Shown: in pieces, positions 1 to 8,307 of the stretch
How the letters are laid out: every line of letters starts with the position of its first letter
How positions within the stretch are numbered: position 1 is the first letter of the stretch
Assembly (NCBI GenBank): GCA_025356695.1
Contig: JANXSE010000255.1
Location: 1 to 54,067, forward strand
DNA: 54,067 nt
Source of the DNA: Betaproteobacteria bacterium
GTDB taxonomy: Bacteria; Pseudomonadota; Gammaproteobacteria; Burkholderiales; SG8-41
Direction: 5' to 3'
Position numbers and translations under genes: made by a program
Notes under the pieces: model-generated
Database searches by the model: none
Told to the model about the DNA's origin: nothing
Seen by the model: only the letters and a program-made list of their open reading frames with translations

Positions 1-410
1 CATTCGGCCGGCACGTATTTCCACTGCACCGAGTTGCCCGAGCCGGTGCTGCAAGCCCAAGCCACACGACCGCCGCCCAGCGACGGGGTCAGCACGACGT
101 TCACGGTGGTGCCAACCGACGTCGAGTTGCCACTGATCGTGACCACACCCGTGTTAGTCACTGAACCACCGGAAATACGGCCGGCGGTCGTGACGGTCAA
201 ACCAAGACCGGCACTGCCGAGGGTCGCATCGGTCGTCGCTTTTTCTGCAATGGTCGTTTTGAATCCGCTTGCTGCCAGTACCAGTTCCGAAACCCGGGCA
301 CGGATGGTGTAGTCCTGATAGGCCGGCAACGCAACTGCCGCCAGAATGCCGATAATCGCCACCACGATCATCAATTCGATCAGGGTAAAACCTCGTTGGA
401 TACGCTTCAT
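1..410 (-). CDS. pilA: Type IV major pilin PilA, truncated by the window edge
   Basis: Type IVa pilin subunit, assembled in the inner membrane into pili for twitching, adhesion and DNA uptake. The start at 410 follows an AAGGA ribosome site and gives a six-residue basic leader MKRIQRG ending in Gly at -1, then [20 protein letters not shown] with Glu at +5, the prepilin peptidase (PilD) and assembly signature. 136 codons are present. The last partial codon is TG, so the protein very probably ends ...VPAEC or ...VPAECR, closing the disulfide loop that begins at AWACSTG. The mature C-terminal half is unusually rich in Ser, Thr and Gly (about residues 50-110), a plausible substrate for O-linked glycosylation by the cluster upstream. 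The identity of the family is clear; which pilin of the organism this is cannot be told. Confidence 0.95.
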   Translation of the reverse strand, partial: MKRIQRGFTLIELMIVVAIIGILAAVALPAYQDYTIRARVSELVLAASGFKTTIAEKATTDATLGSAGLGLTVTTAGRISGGSVTNTGVVTISGNSTSVGTTVNVVLTPSLGGGRVAWACSTGSGNSVQWKYVPAE

Positions 411-470
411 GAAGATTTCCTTAGGGATAAACAAGCATCAAAACCGGTTTTTGAGCCGGCCCTGAGATTG

Positions 471-486
471 AGCAAATATCATGCCA
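471..486 (-). promoter_or_regulatory. Sigma-54 (RpoN) promoter of pilA
   Basis: Read on the minus strand the site is TGGCAT-GATAT-TTGCT, matching the -24/-12 consensus TGGCAC-N5-TTGCT with the invariant GG and GC correctly spaced. It lies about 60 bases upstream of the pilA start. RpoN-dependent pilA expression through the PilS/PilR pair is established in many proteobacteria; PilSR are not in this window. Confidence 0.85.
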
Positions 487-701
487 TACGCCATGATTTG
501 GCCACTGTGACTAACGCAGTTCCGACAACCCGCTTTATCGCCCGCAAGACGCTAAATTCGGGGGGCATCCGCCGTTTTTTCACAACACGGAAAAATGAAA
601 GTAGATTTACTGTAATGCAGCACAACAATCCAGTCCTAGAAACGGCAGGAACTGCCGAAAAACGTCAGGTCTCGCCACCGTTCCGGAACCGACTTTCTCC
701 C

Positions 702-1490
702 CTAAACGATCACCACGGCAACCGAGGAATGCGAGGACGCAAAGCCGGCGTAACGATATTGCAGGCGATGCGCCAAAACGAATTCCTGAAATGCCTTGAA
801 CTCATGCTCACGCCACGACGGGTAATTCAGGTATTCGTCGAATACGATCACGGTGCCTTTCACGATGCGCGACGCCAGCAGATTAAAAACCGTGCGGGTG
901 GACGAATAAATATCGCAGTCAATATGAATCAAGCGCGCGTGACCGGGATGCGCGACAAGAAATGCGGGGAGCGTATTCTCAAACCATCCCTTGTAAATGC
1001 GGATATTGCTTTCCTCAAACTCCGGTATCTGTCCGTTCAGTGAAAAACGTCCCTGTTTCTGAAAATAGGTCCAATCCTCCGGTAGGCCCTCGAAAGAATC
1101 AAAACCATGAACTTCCTGTCGTGTTCTCTTCGCAATAAAACGCAGTGACTCGCCGCGAAACACGCCGAATTCCATGACGAGACCGTCAATCGAACAACAC
1201 TCGCCCAGCGCAAAATCAAGAAGGTCGGCGCGGCGCACCAGATTGCGCGCGGCCATCATGTGTTCGACCATGTAGTCGGCGCTGGCGGACGCTGCTTTCA
1301 GGCGCGCAACCATTTCAAAATCAACATTCGCCGGGTGCGAGAGCGGTTCGCGCAGCATGCCGTTGATGACCGCACGCAGCGCATCTGCAAGCGCACCGCT
1401 TTCGCGCCCTGCCGCGCTGCCAACCCTGACATCGTTCGGCGCAGCGCCGTTTTGTGCGCCCCAGAATCGCCTTAACAAAGCTCGAAGCAT
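702..1490 (-). CDS. TylF/MycF-like macrocin O-methyltransferase family protein
   Basis: 262-residue class I SAM-dependent methyltransferase of the TylF (macrocin-O-methyltransferase) type, a family that methylates sugar hydroxyls. The N-terminal ~80 residues are variable; the catalytic part shows VMEFGVFRGESLRFIA (SAM loop), GFDSFEGLPEDW, and HIDCDIYSS followed by VIVFDEYLNYP, which supply the metal-binding acidic residues typical of TylF relatives. It is the last gene of the minus-strand glycosyltransferase cluster, 18 bases after the TPR-glycosyltransferase at 1509-3095, so it probably methylates a sugar placed by these enzymes. Family assignment is firm; the substrate is inference. Confidence 0.85.
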   Translation of the reverse strand: MLRALLRRFWGAQNGAAPNDVRVGSAAGRESGALADALRAVINGMLREPLSHPANVDFEMVARLKAASASADYMVEHMMAARNLVRRADLLDFALGECCSIDGLVMEFGVFRGESLRFIAKRTRQEVHGFDSFEGLPEDWTYFQKQGRFSLNGQIPEFEESNIRIYKGWFENTLPAFLVAHPGHARLIHIDCDIYSSTRTVFNLLASRIVKGTVIVFDEYLNYPSWREHEFKAFQEFVLAHRLQYRYAGFASSHSSVAVVIV

Positions 1491-1508
1491 CTTGATCTCA
1501 CAGTTCAG

Positions 1509-3095
1509 TTAGTCCTGTCGGCGCTGTTGCGCCGTCGCCAGCCGTTGCATGATATCCGCGAACGGCCCCTGCCACGCGCCCGCCACCGACTGCCGGAACA
1601 AACGCACCGCCGGGTACCACGGCATTTCCCCGCCGCTGTCGAGGTAACGCCACTCCGGACAGGTCGGCACCAGCACCCAGGTGGTTTTGCCCAGCGCGCC
1701 CGCCAGATGAACGACCGAACCGCAAACCGTGATCACGACATCAAGCGCCGCGATCAATGCCGCAGTCTCGTCGCAATCATCGACGGCCTTCTGCCAGTGC
1801 GCAATGCGAACGTTGTTTTCCGTGGCCATGGCATTCAATTCTTCCGCGCACGACCCGTGCTGAAGACTGACGAATTGAACATCCTTGTTTTTCAGCAAGG
1901 GCAACCACTGCGCAAGCGGGATGGAACGCATGGCCTGGCGCGTGCGCGGTACGCCACCCCGCCACGCGATCCCGACCTTCAGCCCCGTGCCAAGGTCAGA
2001 CAGCCGCCCGCTCCAATAGGCAATTTTTGCCGGGTCCGCCTGCAGATAACCGCTGTGCCCCGGAAAATCAGCGCGGGTGCGGCGAAACAATTGCGGCAGA
2101 CTGCCGCTATGCATCTGGCGCGCCTTGTCCGGTCGCAAAGCCGCCCACGGCCGGTCGAGTTGCGCGGTCTCGGCATGAATATGCATGGCGGGAAACGAAC
2201 GTGCAAACAGTCCAACCAGCCGCGGATCACATTCGACTTCGCAATGCGGCACGCGCCCCAGAACGTCGGCGAAACAGGAAGCAAACATGATTTGATCGCC
2301 CAACCCCTGTTCAGCGTAGATCATCAGCGTCCGCGCTGCATCCGCGACGCCGGCCCAGCGCGGCAAAATAGTATCCTCGCGATAACGGCCGCTGCCGCAG
2401 CGGAACCGCCATTCATATTCCCGCCATCCCTCGGCATAGTCTCCGCGCTGCAACAGCAATTGCGCCCGCAGCGCATGCGCCTCGGCGAAATCCGGGGCAA
2501 ATTCAAGCACGCGTTGCAGGTGCGCGCCGGCGGTCGCCACATCACCGAGATCCATGCAAACAAGTGCGGCATTGACGCGCGCATCCGTGTGATGCGGATC
2601 GATCTCGATCGCGCGCCGCAATGCAACCGCCGCATCATCCAGGCGGCCCGCATCATGCAGGCACAATCCGAAATTCGCCCACAACGTCGCATTCGCCGGA
2701 TCCACGTCAAGCGCCCGGCGAAACCGCTGTTCGGCGAGAAGCCACTGGGCCCGCAACCAGGCGATATTCGCCTGCGCGTTCAACAAATCGACTGAATCGG
2801 GTTGGCCTTGTGCTGCGCGCCCTAGAAATTCTTCTGCTTCGTCGAGCCGCCCGCTGCCGCCATAGGCCATGCCAAGACGCAACATCACGAAGCTATCCTG
2901 TGCATTCTCCGCATACAGCTTCTCGTAGAGCGGTAGCGCTTCTGCAAAACGTTGCGCGGAAAAACTGATTTCGGCCTGCCGCATGGTTTCAACGCGGACA
3001 TCGGTCGCGGCGTTGCTGTCAGCGCTGGCGCGTTCGGGAGCCGCGTTGCGCGTGCCCCAGGCCTGCCTCAGCGTTTTCCAGAAATGCATCAACAT
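1509..3095 (-). CDS. TPR protein with GT9-like glycosyltransferase domain (paralog 1)
   Basis: 528 residues. TPR-like helical repeats occupy about 40-235, ending in a GWREYEWRF element; the C-terminal part (about 255-510) resembles GT-B glycosyltransferases of the GT9/heptosyltransferase type. Diagnostic stretches: AEQGLGDQIMFASC (261-274), ECDPRLVGLFARSFP, GSLPQLFRR, GLKVGIAWRGG (371-381), DCDETAALIAALDVVITV and VVHLAGALG (461-469), then PEWRY and MPWYP. Five paralogs in this window share the same architecture. The start overlaps the preceding stop (ATGTTGATG; TGA lies inside), so translation is coupled; ATG at 3089 is an alternative start. Soluble, cytoplasmic; no signal peptide. Donor and acceptor unknown. 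Confidence 0.85.
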   Translation of the reverse strand: MLMHFWKTLRQAWGTRNAAPERASADSNAATDVRVETMRQAEISFSAQRFAEALPLYEKLYAENAQDSFVMLRLGMAYGGSGRLDEAEEFLGRAAQGQPDSVDLLNAQANIAWLRAQWLLAEQRFRRALDVDPANATLWANFGLCLHDAGRLDDAAVALRRAIEIDPHHTDARVNAALVCMDLGDVATAGAHLQRVLEFAPDFAEAHALRAQLLLQRGDYAEGWREYEWRFRCGSGRYREDTILPRWAGVADAARTLMIYAEQGLGDQIMFASCFADVLGRVPHCEVECDPRLVGLFARSFPAMHIHAETAQLDRPWAALRPDKARQMHSGSLPQLFRRTRADFPGHSGYLQADPAKIAYWSGRLSDLGTGLKVGIAWRGGVPRTRQAMRSIPLAQWLPLLKNKDVQFVSLQHGSCAEELNAMATENNVRIAHWQKAVDDCDETAALIAALDVVITVCGSVVHLAGALGKTTWVLVPTCPEWRYLDSGGEMPWYPAVRLFRQSVAGAWQGPFADIMQRLATAQQRRQD

Positions 3096-4759
3096 AAGAC
3101 GGGGTAACGCGCGAACAGCGCCTGCTCAATTTCATCAACGACATTTTGCCACTCGCCCGGCCCGCTCTGGCGAAACATGCGCACGCCTGGATACCACGGC
3201 AGACTGTCGCCTTTTTCAAGATATCGCCAATCAGGCACCGCCGCCACCATTGCCCAGGTCGGCCGGCCGGTGGCGCCGGCCAAATGCATGCCTGCGTTGC
3301 AAACAGTGATGACCAGATCGAGCGCAGGCATCAATGCGGCAGTCTCGTCGAGATCGTCAACGGCATCAGGCCAATGGCACAGATCGAACCCCTGCGCACG
3401 CGCCACATTCGACACCTCTGCAATCGTAGCATCGTATTGCAGGCTGACGAAATGTACGTCTTTGCGCTGCAACAACGGCGTAAGGATGCGCAAGTCCAGC
3501 GAACGCAGTGCGCCCCGCGTGTAGACCGTACCGCCACGCCAGGCAATACCGATTTTCGGCCCCGTTCCCAAGGCCTGCAATCGAGCCGCCCAGTATTCAG
3601 TCCGTGCCGGCACCGGCTGCAGATAACCCTCATGCCGTGGAAAGTCCGCAAGCTGCTTGCGGAACATGGCGGGCAAGCTGCCTGCCGCAATCTGAAAATC
3701 AACGCTACCAAACTCATCAAGCCAGCTTGTATCGCCACTGGTTTGCAATGCGCCATGCACCACTGCCGCCGGAAACGAGCGGCGGAACAACGTTTCCAGC
3801 CGCGGTGAACATTCAATGATGCAGCGCGCGCCCGTTTCAATCACATCCGGCAGACAGGACGCAAACATGATCTCATCGCCCAGCCCCTGCTCGCCGCAGA
3901 CCAGCAGTGTTTTGCCGCGCAACGGCTGCCCCTGCCATGGCACAAATTGATAGGGCCTCTGCGAAAAATTACTGCGCGTATGCCGGCGTGCTTCATAGTC
4001 GGGCCAGCCCTCGGCAAAAATGCCCTTTTTCAACAACGCCAATGCGCGGTTCAACCGCGCTTCGTTGTCGTTCGGGTTTGCGTCAATTAGCCGGCTGCAA
4101 ATCGCAATAATGTCGTCGAGGCGACCCTGGTGCCACAACACCAGGCAATAATTAACCAGTATCGACGGGTTGGCCGGTTCCAGCTGCACGGCTTTTTCGA
4201 GGTACCCCGCGCCCTCCGCCAGCTTTCCGCAGTCGTACGTCAACACATAACCGAGATCGCTCAGAAAAGTGGCGGTCTGCGGATTGAGCTCAACCGCTTT
4301 TGTAAACGATGCAACCGCCCCGTCAATATTGCCGGCCGCCATCGCACAGGCACCGAGCAGATTGTGCGCATCGGCAAACCCGGGCTGCAACGCGCAAGCG
4401 CGCGCGGCTGCATCCAGCGCGGCTTTGAGGTCGCCCCCGCGTTGCGCCAGCAATGCAAGATAAAAATGCGGCTCCGCATACTCCGGACGGAAATGCACCG
4501 CGAGATGAAAACTATCGGCGGCGTCCTCGAACTTCTTCAGTTTGAAACTGGCCAACCCTAAACCGCAGTGTGCACAGGCATCGTCATGCCGTTCGGCGAT
4601 CGCCTCTTCAAACAAAGTGGCTGCGGCCGCATAATCGTATTTTTCAAACGCGGCGACGGCATTCTCAAACGCGCGCCCGCGCGCCTCACCGGCACGCAAA
4701 CGCAGCAATGCGCCGGTACGTGCATGCCACACCGCATCCCTTGCCACCGTGTCCGTCAT
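3089..4759 (-). CDS. TPR protein with GT9-like glycosyltransferase domain (paralog 2)
   Basis: 556 residues from ATG 4759, chosen because it overlaps the upstream stop as ATGA; the longer reading to 4876 runs into the previous gene and encodes no conserved residues. TPR-like repeats fill about the first 270 residues (repeated A-x-x-x-A-P/L-N-N patterns), followed by GWPDYEARR. The catalytic part has CGEQGLGDEIMFASCLPD, ECSPRLETLFRRSFP, GSLPAMFRKQ, GPKIGIAWRGG, DDLDETAALMPALDLVITV and MHLAGATGRPTWAM. The residues VITVCNAGMHLAG replace the commoner VVHL form. Part of the same unidirectional array; presumably a cytoplasmic glycosyltransferase using its TPR superhelix to hold a protein or lipid acceptor, as in OGT. 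That role is inference. Confidence 0.85.
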   Translation of the reverse strand: MTDTVARDAVWHARTGALLRLRAGEARGRAFENAVAAFEKYDYAAAATLFEEAIAERHDDACAHCGLGLASFKLKKFEDAADSFHLAVHFRPEYAEPHFYLALLAQRGGDLKAALDAAARACALQPGFADAHNLLGACAMAAGNIDGAVASFTKAVELNPQTATFLSDLGYVLTYDCGKLAEGAGYLEKAVQLEPANPSILVNYCLVLWHQGRLDDIIAICSRLIDANPNDNEARLNRALALLKKGIFAEGWPDYEARRHTRSNFSQRPYQFVPWQGQPLRGKTLLVCGEQGLGDEIMFASCLPDVIETGARCIIECSPRLETLFRRSFPAAVVHGALQTSGDTSWLDEFGSVDFQIAAGSLPAMFRKQLADFPRHEGYLQPVPARTEYWAARLQALGTGPKIGIAWRGGTVYTRGALRSLDLRILTPLLQRKDVHFVSLQYDATIAEVSNVARAQGFDLCHWPDAVDDLDETAALMPALDLVITVCNAGMHLAGATGRPTWAMVAAVPDWRYLEKGDSLPWYPGVRMFRQSGPGEWQNVVDEIEQALFARYPVLC

Positions 4760-6436
4760 GGCGCGTCCACGCTGCGGCCGGATATCAATGCGTCGAGTTC
4801 GCGCCGCATGTTGGCAAGCACCGCTTGCCAGTCGCCTCCCGCGCTTTGACGGAACAACCTGACCGACGGATACCACGGCATGCGCTCACCCCGCGCCATG
4901 TAACGCCATTCCGGCGTTGACGGCACGAGCACCCAGATGGGGCCGGCCCAGTGCTCCGCCAAGGTGTATGACCGCAGTCTGCACCGAGATGACGAGGTCC
5001 AGTGCTGACACCAACGCGGCGGTTTCATCGTAATCGTCGATGGCCTCCTGCCAGTGATGTAGCGTGGCGCCACTGCTCGCGCGCATCTGCTCAATTTCGC
5101 CCCGACATTCGGTGTGTTGAAGGCTGACAAAATGGGCCCCCGCCTGCCCCAACAACGGGGCCAGCTCGGCGAGCGTCAGCGAACGCCGCGCCTGATTGGT
5201 GTTTTGCCGGCCACCGCGCCACGCAATGCCGATCTTGAGTCCGCGCCCGAGTCCGTCGAGTTTTCTCCGCCAGTATTCGATGCGGCACTGGTCCGCCGCA
5301 AGATAACCGTCGTGCGCCGGGAAATCGCCCCAGTCATTGCGAAAATGTATGGGCAGCGAACCAGCCGCGATCCGCCAGTCGAAATGCGGCAGGGCCTGCA
5401 GATACGACATATCCGGATCGGACTGATCGGCGACCACGATCTGCGCCTGCGGAAATGAACGGCGGAACAGCGCGCCGAGTTTCAGCGAGCATTCGACGAC
5501 ACATTGCGCGTCCAGCCGCAGCAGATCCGGCAGGCATGAGGCAAACATGATTTCATCGCCGAGGCCCTGCTCGCAACAAACCAGCATCGTGTGCCCCGCC
5601 GGCGCCGCGCCCTCCCATTCCGGATACGGGAATCGCCGGACCTTGAAGGTCGGCAGCAGCTGTTTGCGTGCTTCGTAATCGCGCCAGCCAGGTGCGAATT
5701 GTCCGAGCATCAAACGGGCGTGGGCGCGTATCAACAGGGTGTTTACAGCAGCAGGGTCAAGTGCCAGCGCACGCTCGGCGCTTTCCAGCGCCTCCTCGCA
5801 GCGGCCCTGGAACTGCAGAATCATTGCCAGGTTGTTGTGCACCGCCGCCATTGACGGCTCGAGATCCAGCGCCCTGCGGATATAACGCAAAGCGGCCTCG
5901 CCGTCGAACTCGCCGCGCAGGGTGACCTTGGCGAGATTGCAGTAAGCCAGCGCGTAGTCCGGTTTCAGCCCGACCGATTTTTTATAATGCGTGGCGGCCT
6001 CGACCAACTGCTCGCGCTGTTCGCAGACGGCGCCAAGATTGTGGTGTGCCTCCGCATAGACCGGATTGAGGAGCAAGGCCTTTTTGATGCAGCGCTGCGC
6101 ATCGTCGAGTTCGCCGCGATTGAGCGCGACAACGCCGGCGTAATGCCAGGCCTCGGCAAAGTCCGGCCTGAATACGGTGGCCAGCAGCAGGCTGTCGGCG
6201 GCCTCTTCGAGTTCGCCGCGCTTGCGCAAAACCAGACCAAGGTAAAAATGCGCCTCGGCCAAATCATGGCGCACTGCCAGCGCACTGCGTAATTGGGTCT
6301 CCGCGGCCGCGTAATCGCCGGCAGTAAAACACGCCAGGCCGGCGCGATAAGCGTCCTTGCCGGCGTTTTGTTCGGATGCCGTCACCGGCGTCGCGGCGGT
6401 GCTGCTCTCAAACCAGCGCTTAACCGGGCCGAACAT
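4756..6436 (-). pseudogene. TPR protein with GT9-like glycosyltransferase domain (paralog 3), interrupted by a one-base frameshift
   Basis: Start ATG 6436 (MFGPVKRWFESS), overlapping the end of the upstream gene by 17 bases. TPR repeats, GWRDYEARK, CCEQGLGDEIMFASCLPD, GLKIGIAWRGG and DDYDETAALVSALDLVISV are all intact. Reading then continues as VIHLGGALGRPHLGARAV and stops at 4886, whereas the expected IWVLVPSTPEWRYMARGERMPWYP plus RLFRQ lies in the next frame and runs to a stop at 4756 that overlaps the following gene as ATGA. One extra C in the C4 run (G4 at 4939-4942 on the plus strand) explains the break exactly. Either a recent mutation or a sequencing/assembly error; everything else in the gene looks functional. 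Predicted repaired product about 560 residues. Confidence 0.8.
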
Positions 6437-8171
6437 GTGCTTCCACCAGATATCGCGATAACGCCTCAGCAACCTCCGCGATAACCGGCGTCCATAGACG
6501 CGGCTGCGGCTGTCGGAACAATCTGGCCGAGGGATACCACGGCATTGCCCCGTCCACGCGACCGTAGCGCCACTCCGCGCTGAACGGCAACAGTATCCAC
6601 ACCGGCACGCCGAGTGCGCCACATAGATGCGCGACCGTGTTGTCGACGGTGATGACGAGATCGAACGCCGCCGTCATGGCGGCGAATTCGTCGAGATCTC
6701 CACCCGCATCGACTGCCCGTTCGCGCAACTCGATGCCATACCGGCTGTGCAACGCGCGAAGTTCTCCGGCGTAATCACCGTGCTGCAGGCTGAAGAAGGC
6801 GCAGTCCGCAGTCTGCAAGACCGGCAGCAGATCGGCTAACTCAAGCGAGCGCAAATACTGGCGATTGCGCAGTGTGCCGCCGCGCCACGCAATGCCGACA
6901 CGCCATTTCGCACCGTCTACAGCGAGCCTTTCGTGCCAGAAGTTCCGCCGCACCGGATCCGCCCGCAGATACCCGGCATGGCGCGGAAACAATTCCGGTG
7001 CGGCGCGAAAGTGCCTTGGCAGCGATCCGGCAGATACTTCGAAGTCGGCTTGCGCAAGTTCGGCATCCATTTCCGCGTCTATCGCACGCACCCTTGCCTG
7101 CGGAAAAGAACGGGCAAACAAATTGACCAGACGCGGATTACATGCGATCACGCTGTGCGCAGCACCCGCTACCAGATCGGGCAGGCAGGAAGCAAACATA
7201 ATCTCGTCACCCAGTCCCTGTTCAGGCAGGACGACGATGCGTTTACCCGCCAGCGATTCACCGCGCCAGCGCGGCCGGCCGTGCGTACGCGCGCCGGTGC
7301 CACTTGCCGTAAAGCGATCCTCATATGACGCCCAGCCTGCAGCGTAATCGCCCCGCATCAACAGCGCCTGACTGCGGTTCCCCAACGCGTCACCGAAACC
7401 GGGCTGCAGGGCAAGCGCTTCATCATAGGCCGCGATGGCATCGTCGAAGCGGCCCAGGTCGCGCAAGGCATGACCGGCGCAGGTCAATGAGGCGATCGTA
7501 CCCGGCTGCAATTCAAGTGCGCGGTGAAAACTCGCCAGCGCCTCTTGCGGATATCCCGTTTCCAATTGCAACAAACCGAAGTTGTGGTGTGCGTTGGGTG
7601 AAGCGGGAGCGACGGCCAGCAAAACGCGGTAGCTGCGATGGGCATCGTCGTAGCGGCCGAGTCTTGATTCGACAAACGCCAGCTGGTGCAGCGCATCCAG
7701 ATGTGACGGCGTAGCCTGCGCGGCAACGCGATAGGCGTCGGCTGCCTGCGCCAGATCGCCACGCGCCTTGAGCACGTTGCCCAGCGTAAACCACGCATTC
7801 GATGCGGCACTATCCAGCGATATCGCGGTGCGACAAGCCGCCTCCGCCTCGTCGAACCGTTGCGCTCGCACCAGTGCCGCCGCCAGCGCGAGATAAGCGG
7901 CGGAAGGCTGCGGAGAAAAATGTACGGCCAGCTGATAGCAATCGAGCGCGTCCTCATCGCGACCGCTGGCAGCCTGCAAATCACCGAGCGCCAGATGGGC
8001 TTCGGCAAAATCGTGCCTGAGTTCGATAGCCTGCTCGAAACGAGCCTCGGCGCCGGCCAGATCACCGGCCAGTCTGGATCTGCTGCCTTCAGCCAGCAGG
8101 CGCGCAGCGACCGCGTGATCCGCATCCGGATCCGCCGCAGTCACGCCGCTGGGTTTATTTGTGGCAGCCAT
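6420..8171 (-). CDS. TPR protein with GT9-like glycosyltransferase domain (paralog 4)
   Basis: 583 residues. The N-terminal ~310 residues contain about eight TPR units (for example ...AHHNFGLLQLETGYPQEAL...), more than paralog 1. Then GWASYEDRF, LPEQGLGDEIMFASCLPD, ACNPRLVNLFARSFP, GSLPRHFRA, KWRVGIAWRGG, DLDEFAAMTAAFDLVITVDNTVAHLCGALG and VPVWILLPFSAEWRYGR. The DNTVAHL variant is closest to classical GT9 enzymes, where this region binds the nucleotide-sugar. Overlaps the next gene by 17 bases, so the two are probably translationally coupled. A 136-base spacer (8172-8307) separates it from the preceding GT2-FkbM gene. Cytoplasmic by absence of signal or membrane segments. Confidence 0.85.
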   Translation of the reverse strand: MAATNKPSGVTAADPDADHAVAARLLAEGSRSRLAGDLAGAEARFEQAIELRHDFAEAHLALGDLQAASGRDEDALDCYQLAVHFSPQPSAAYLALAAALVRAQRFDEAEAACRTAISLDSAASNAWFTLGNVLKARGDLAQAADAYRVAAQATPSHLDALHQLAFVESRLGRYDDAHRSYRVLLAVAPASPNAHHNFGLLQLETGYPQEALASFHRALELQPGTIASLTCAGHALRDLGRFDDAIAAYDEALALQPGFGDALGNRSQALLMRGDYAAGWASYEDRFTASGTGARTHGRPRWRGESLAGKRIVVLPEQGLGDEIMFASCLPDLVAGAAHSVIACNPRLVNLFARSFPQARVRAIDAEMDAELAQADFEVSAGSLPRHFRAAPELFPRHAGYLRADPVRRNFWHERLAVDGAKWRVGIAWRGGTLRNRQYLRSLELADLLPVLQTADCAFFSLQHGDYAGELRALHSRYGIELRERAVDAGGDLDEFAAMTAAFDLVITVDNTVAHLCGALGVPVWILLPFSAEWRYGRVDGAMPWYPSARLFRQPQPRLWTPVIAEVAEALSRYLVEAHVRPG

Positions 8172-8307
8172 TTATTGCGCGGGTTTCTTTCGCTTACGGC
8201 CCAATCACAGGTGCAGGGTGAACAACGCCGCCGGTTTAGCCAATCGATTGGCGATGGTTGCACAGCACACCGTCAGGGGCAAGCAACCCGCTGCGGCAGG
8301 CCATCGT

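Noticed and set aside
643..657. Hairpin CGGCAG-GAA-CTGCCG downstream of the TylF-like gene
   Set aside because: Short stem and only three T after it on the relevant strand; not listed as a terminator.
4756..5130. Separate small gene with the C-terminal glycosyltransferase motifs
   Set aside because: It is the second half of the frameshifted paralog 3; the motifs continue exactly after one extra C at 4939-4942.
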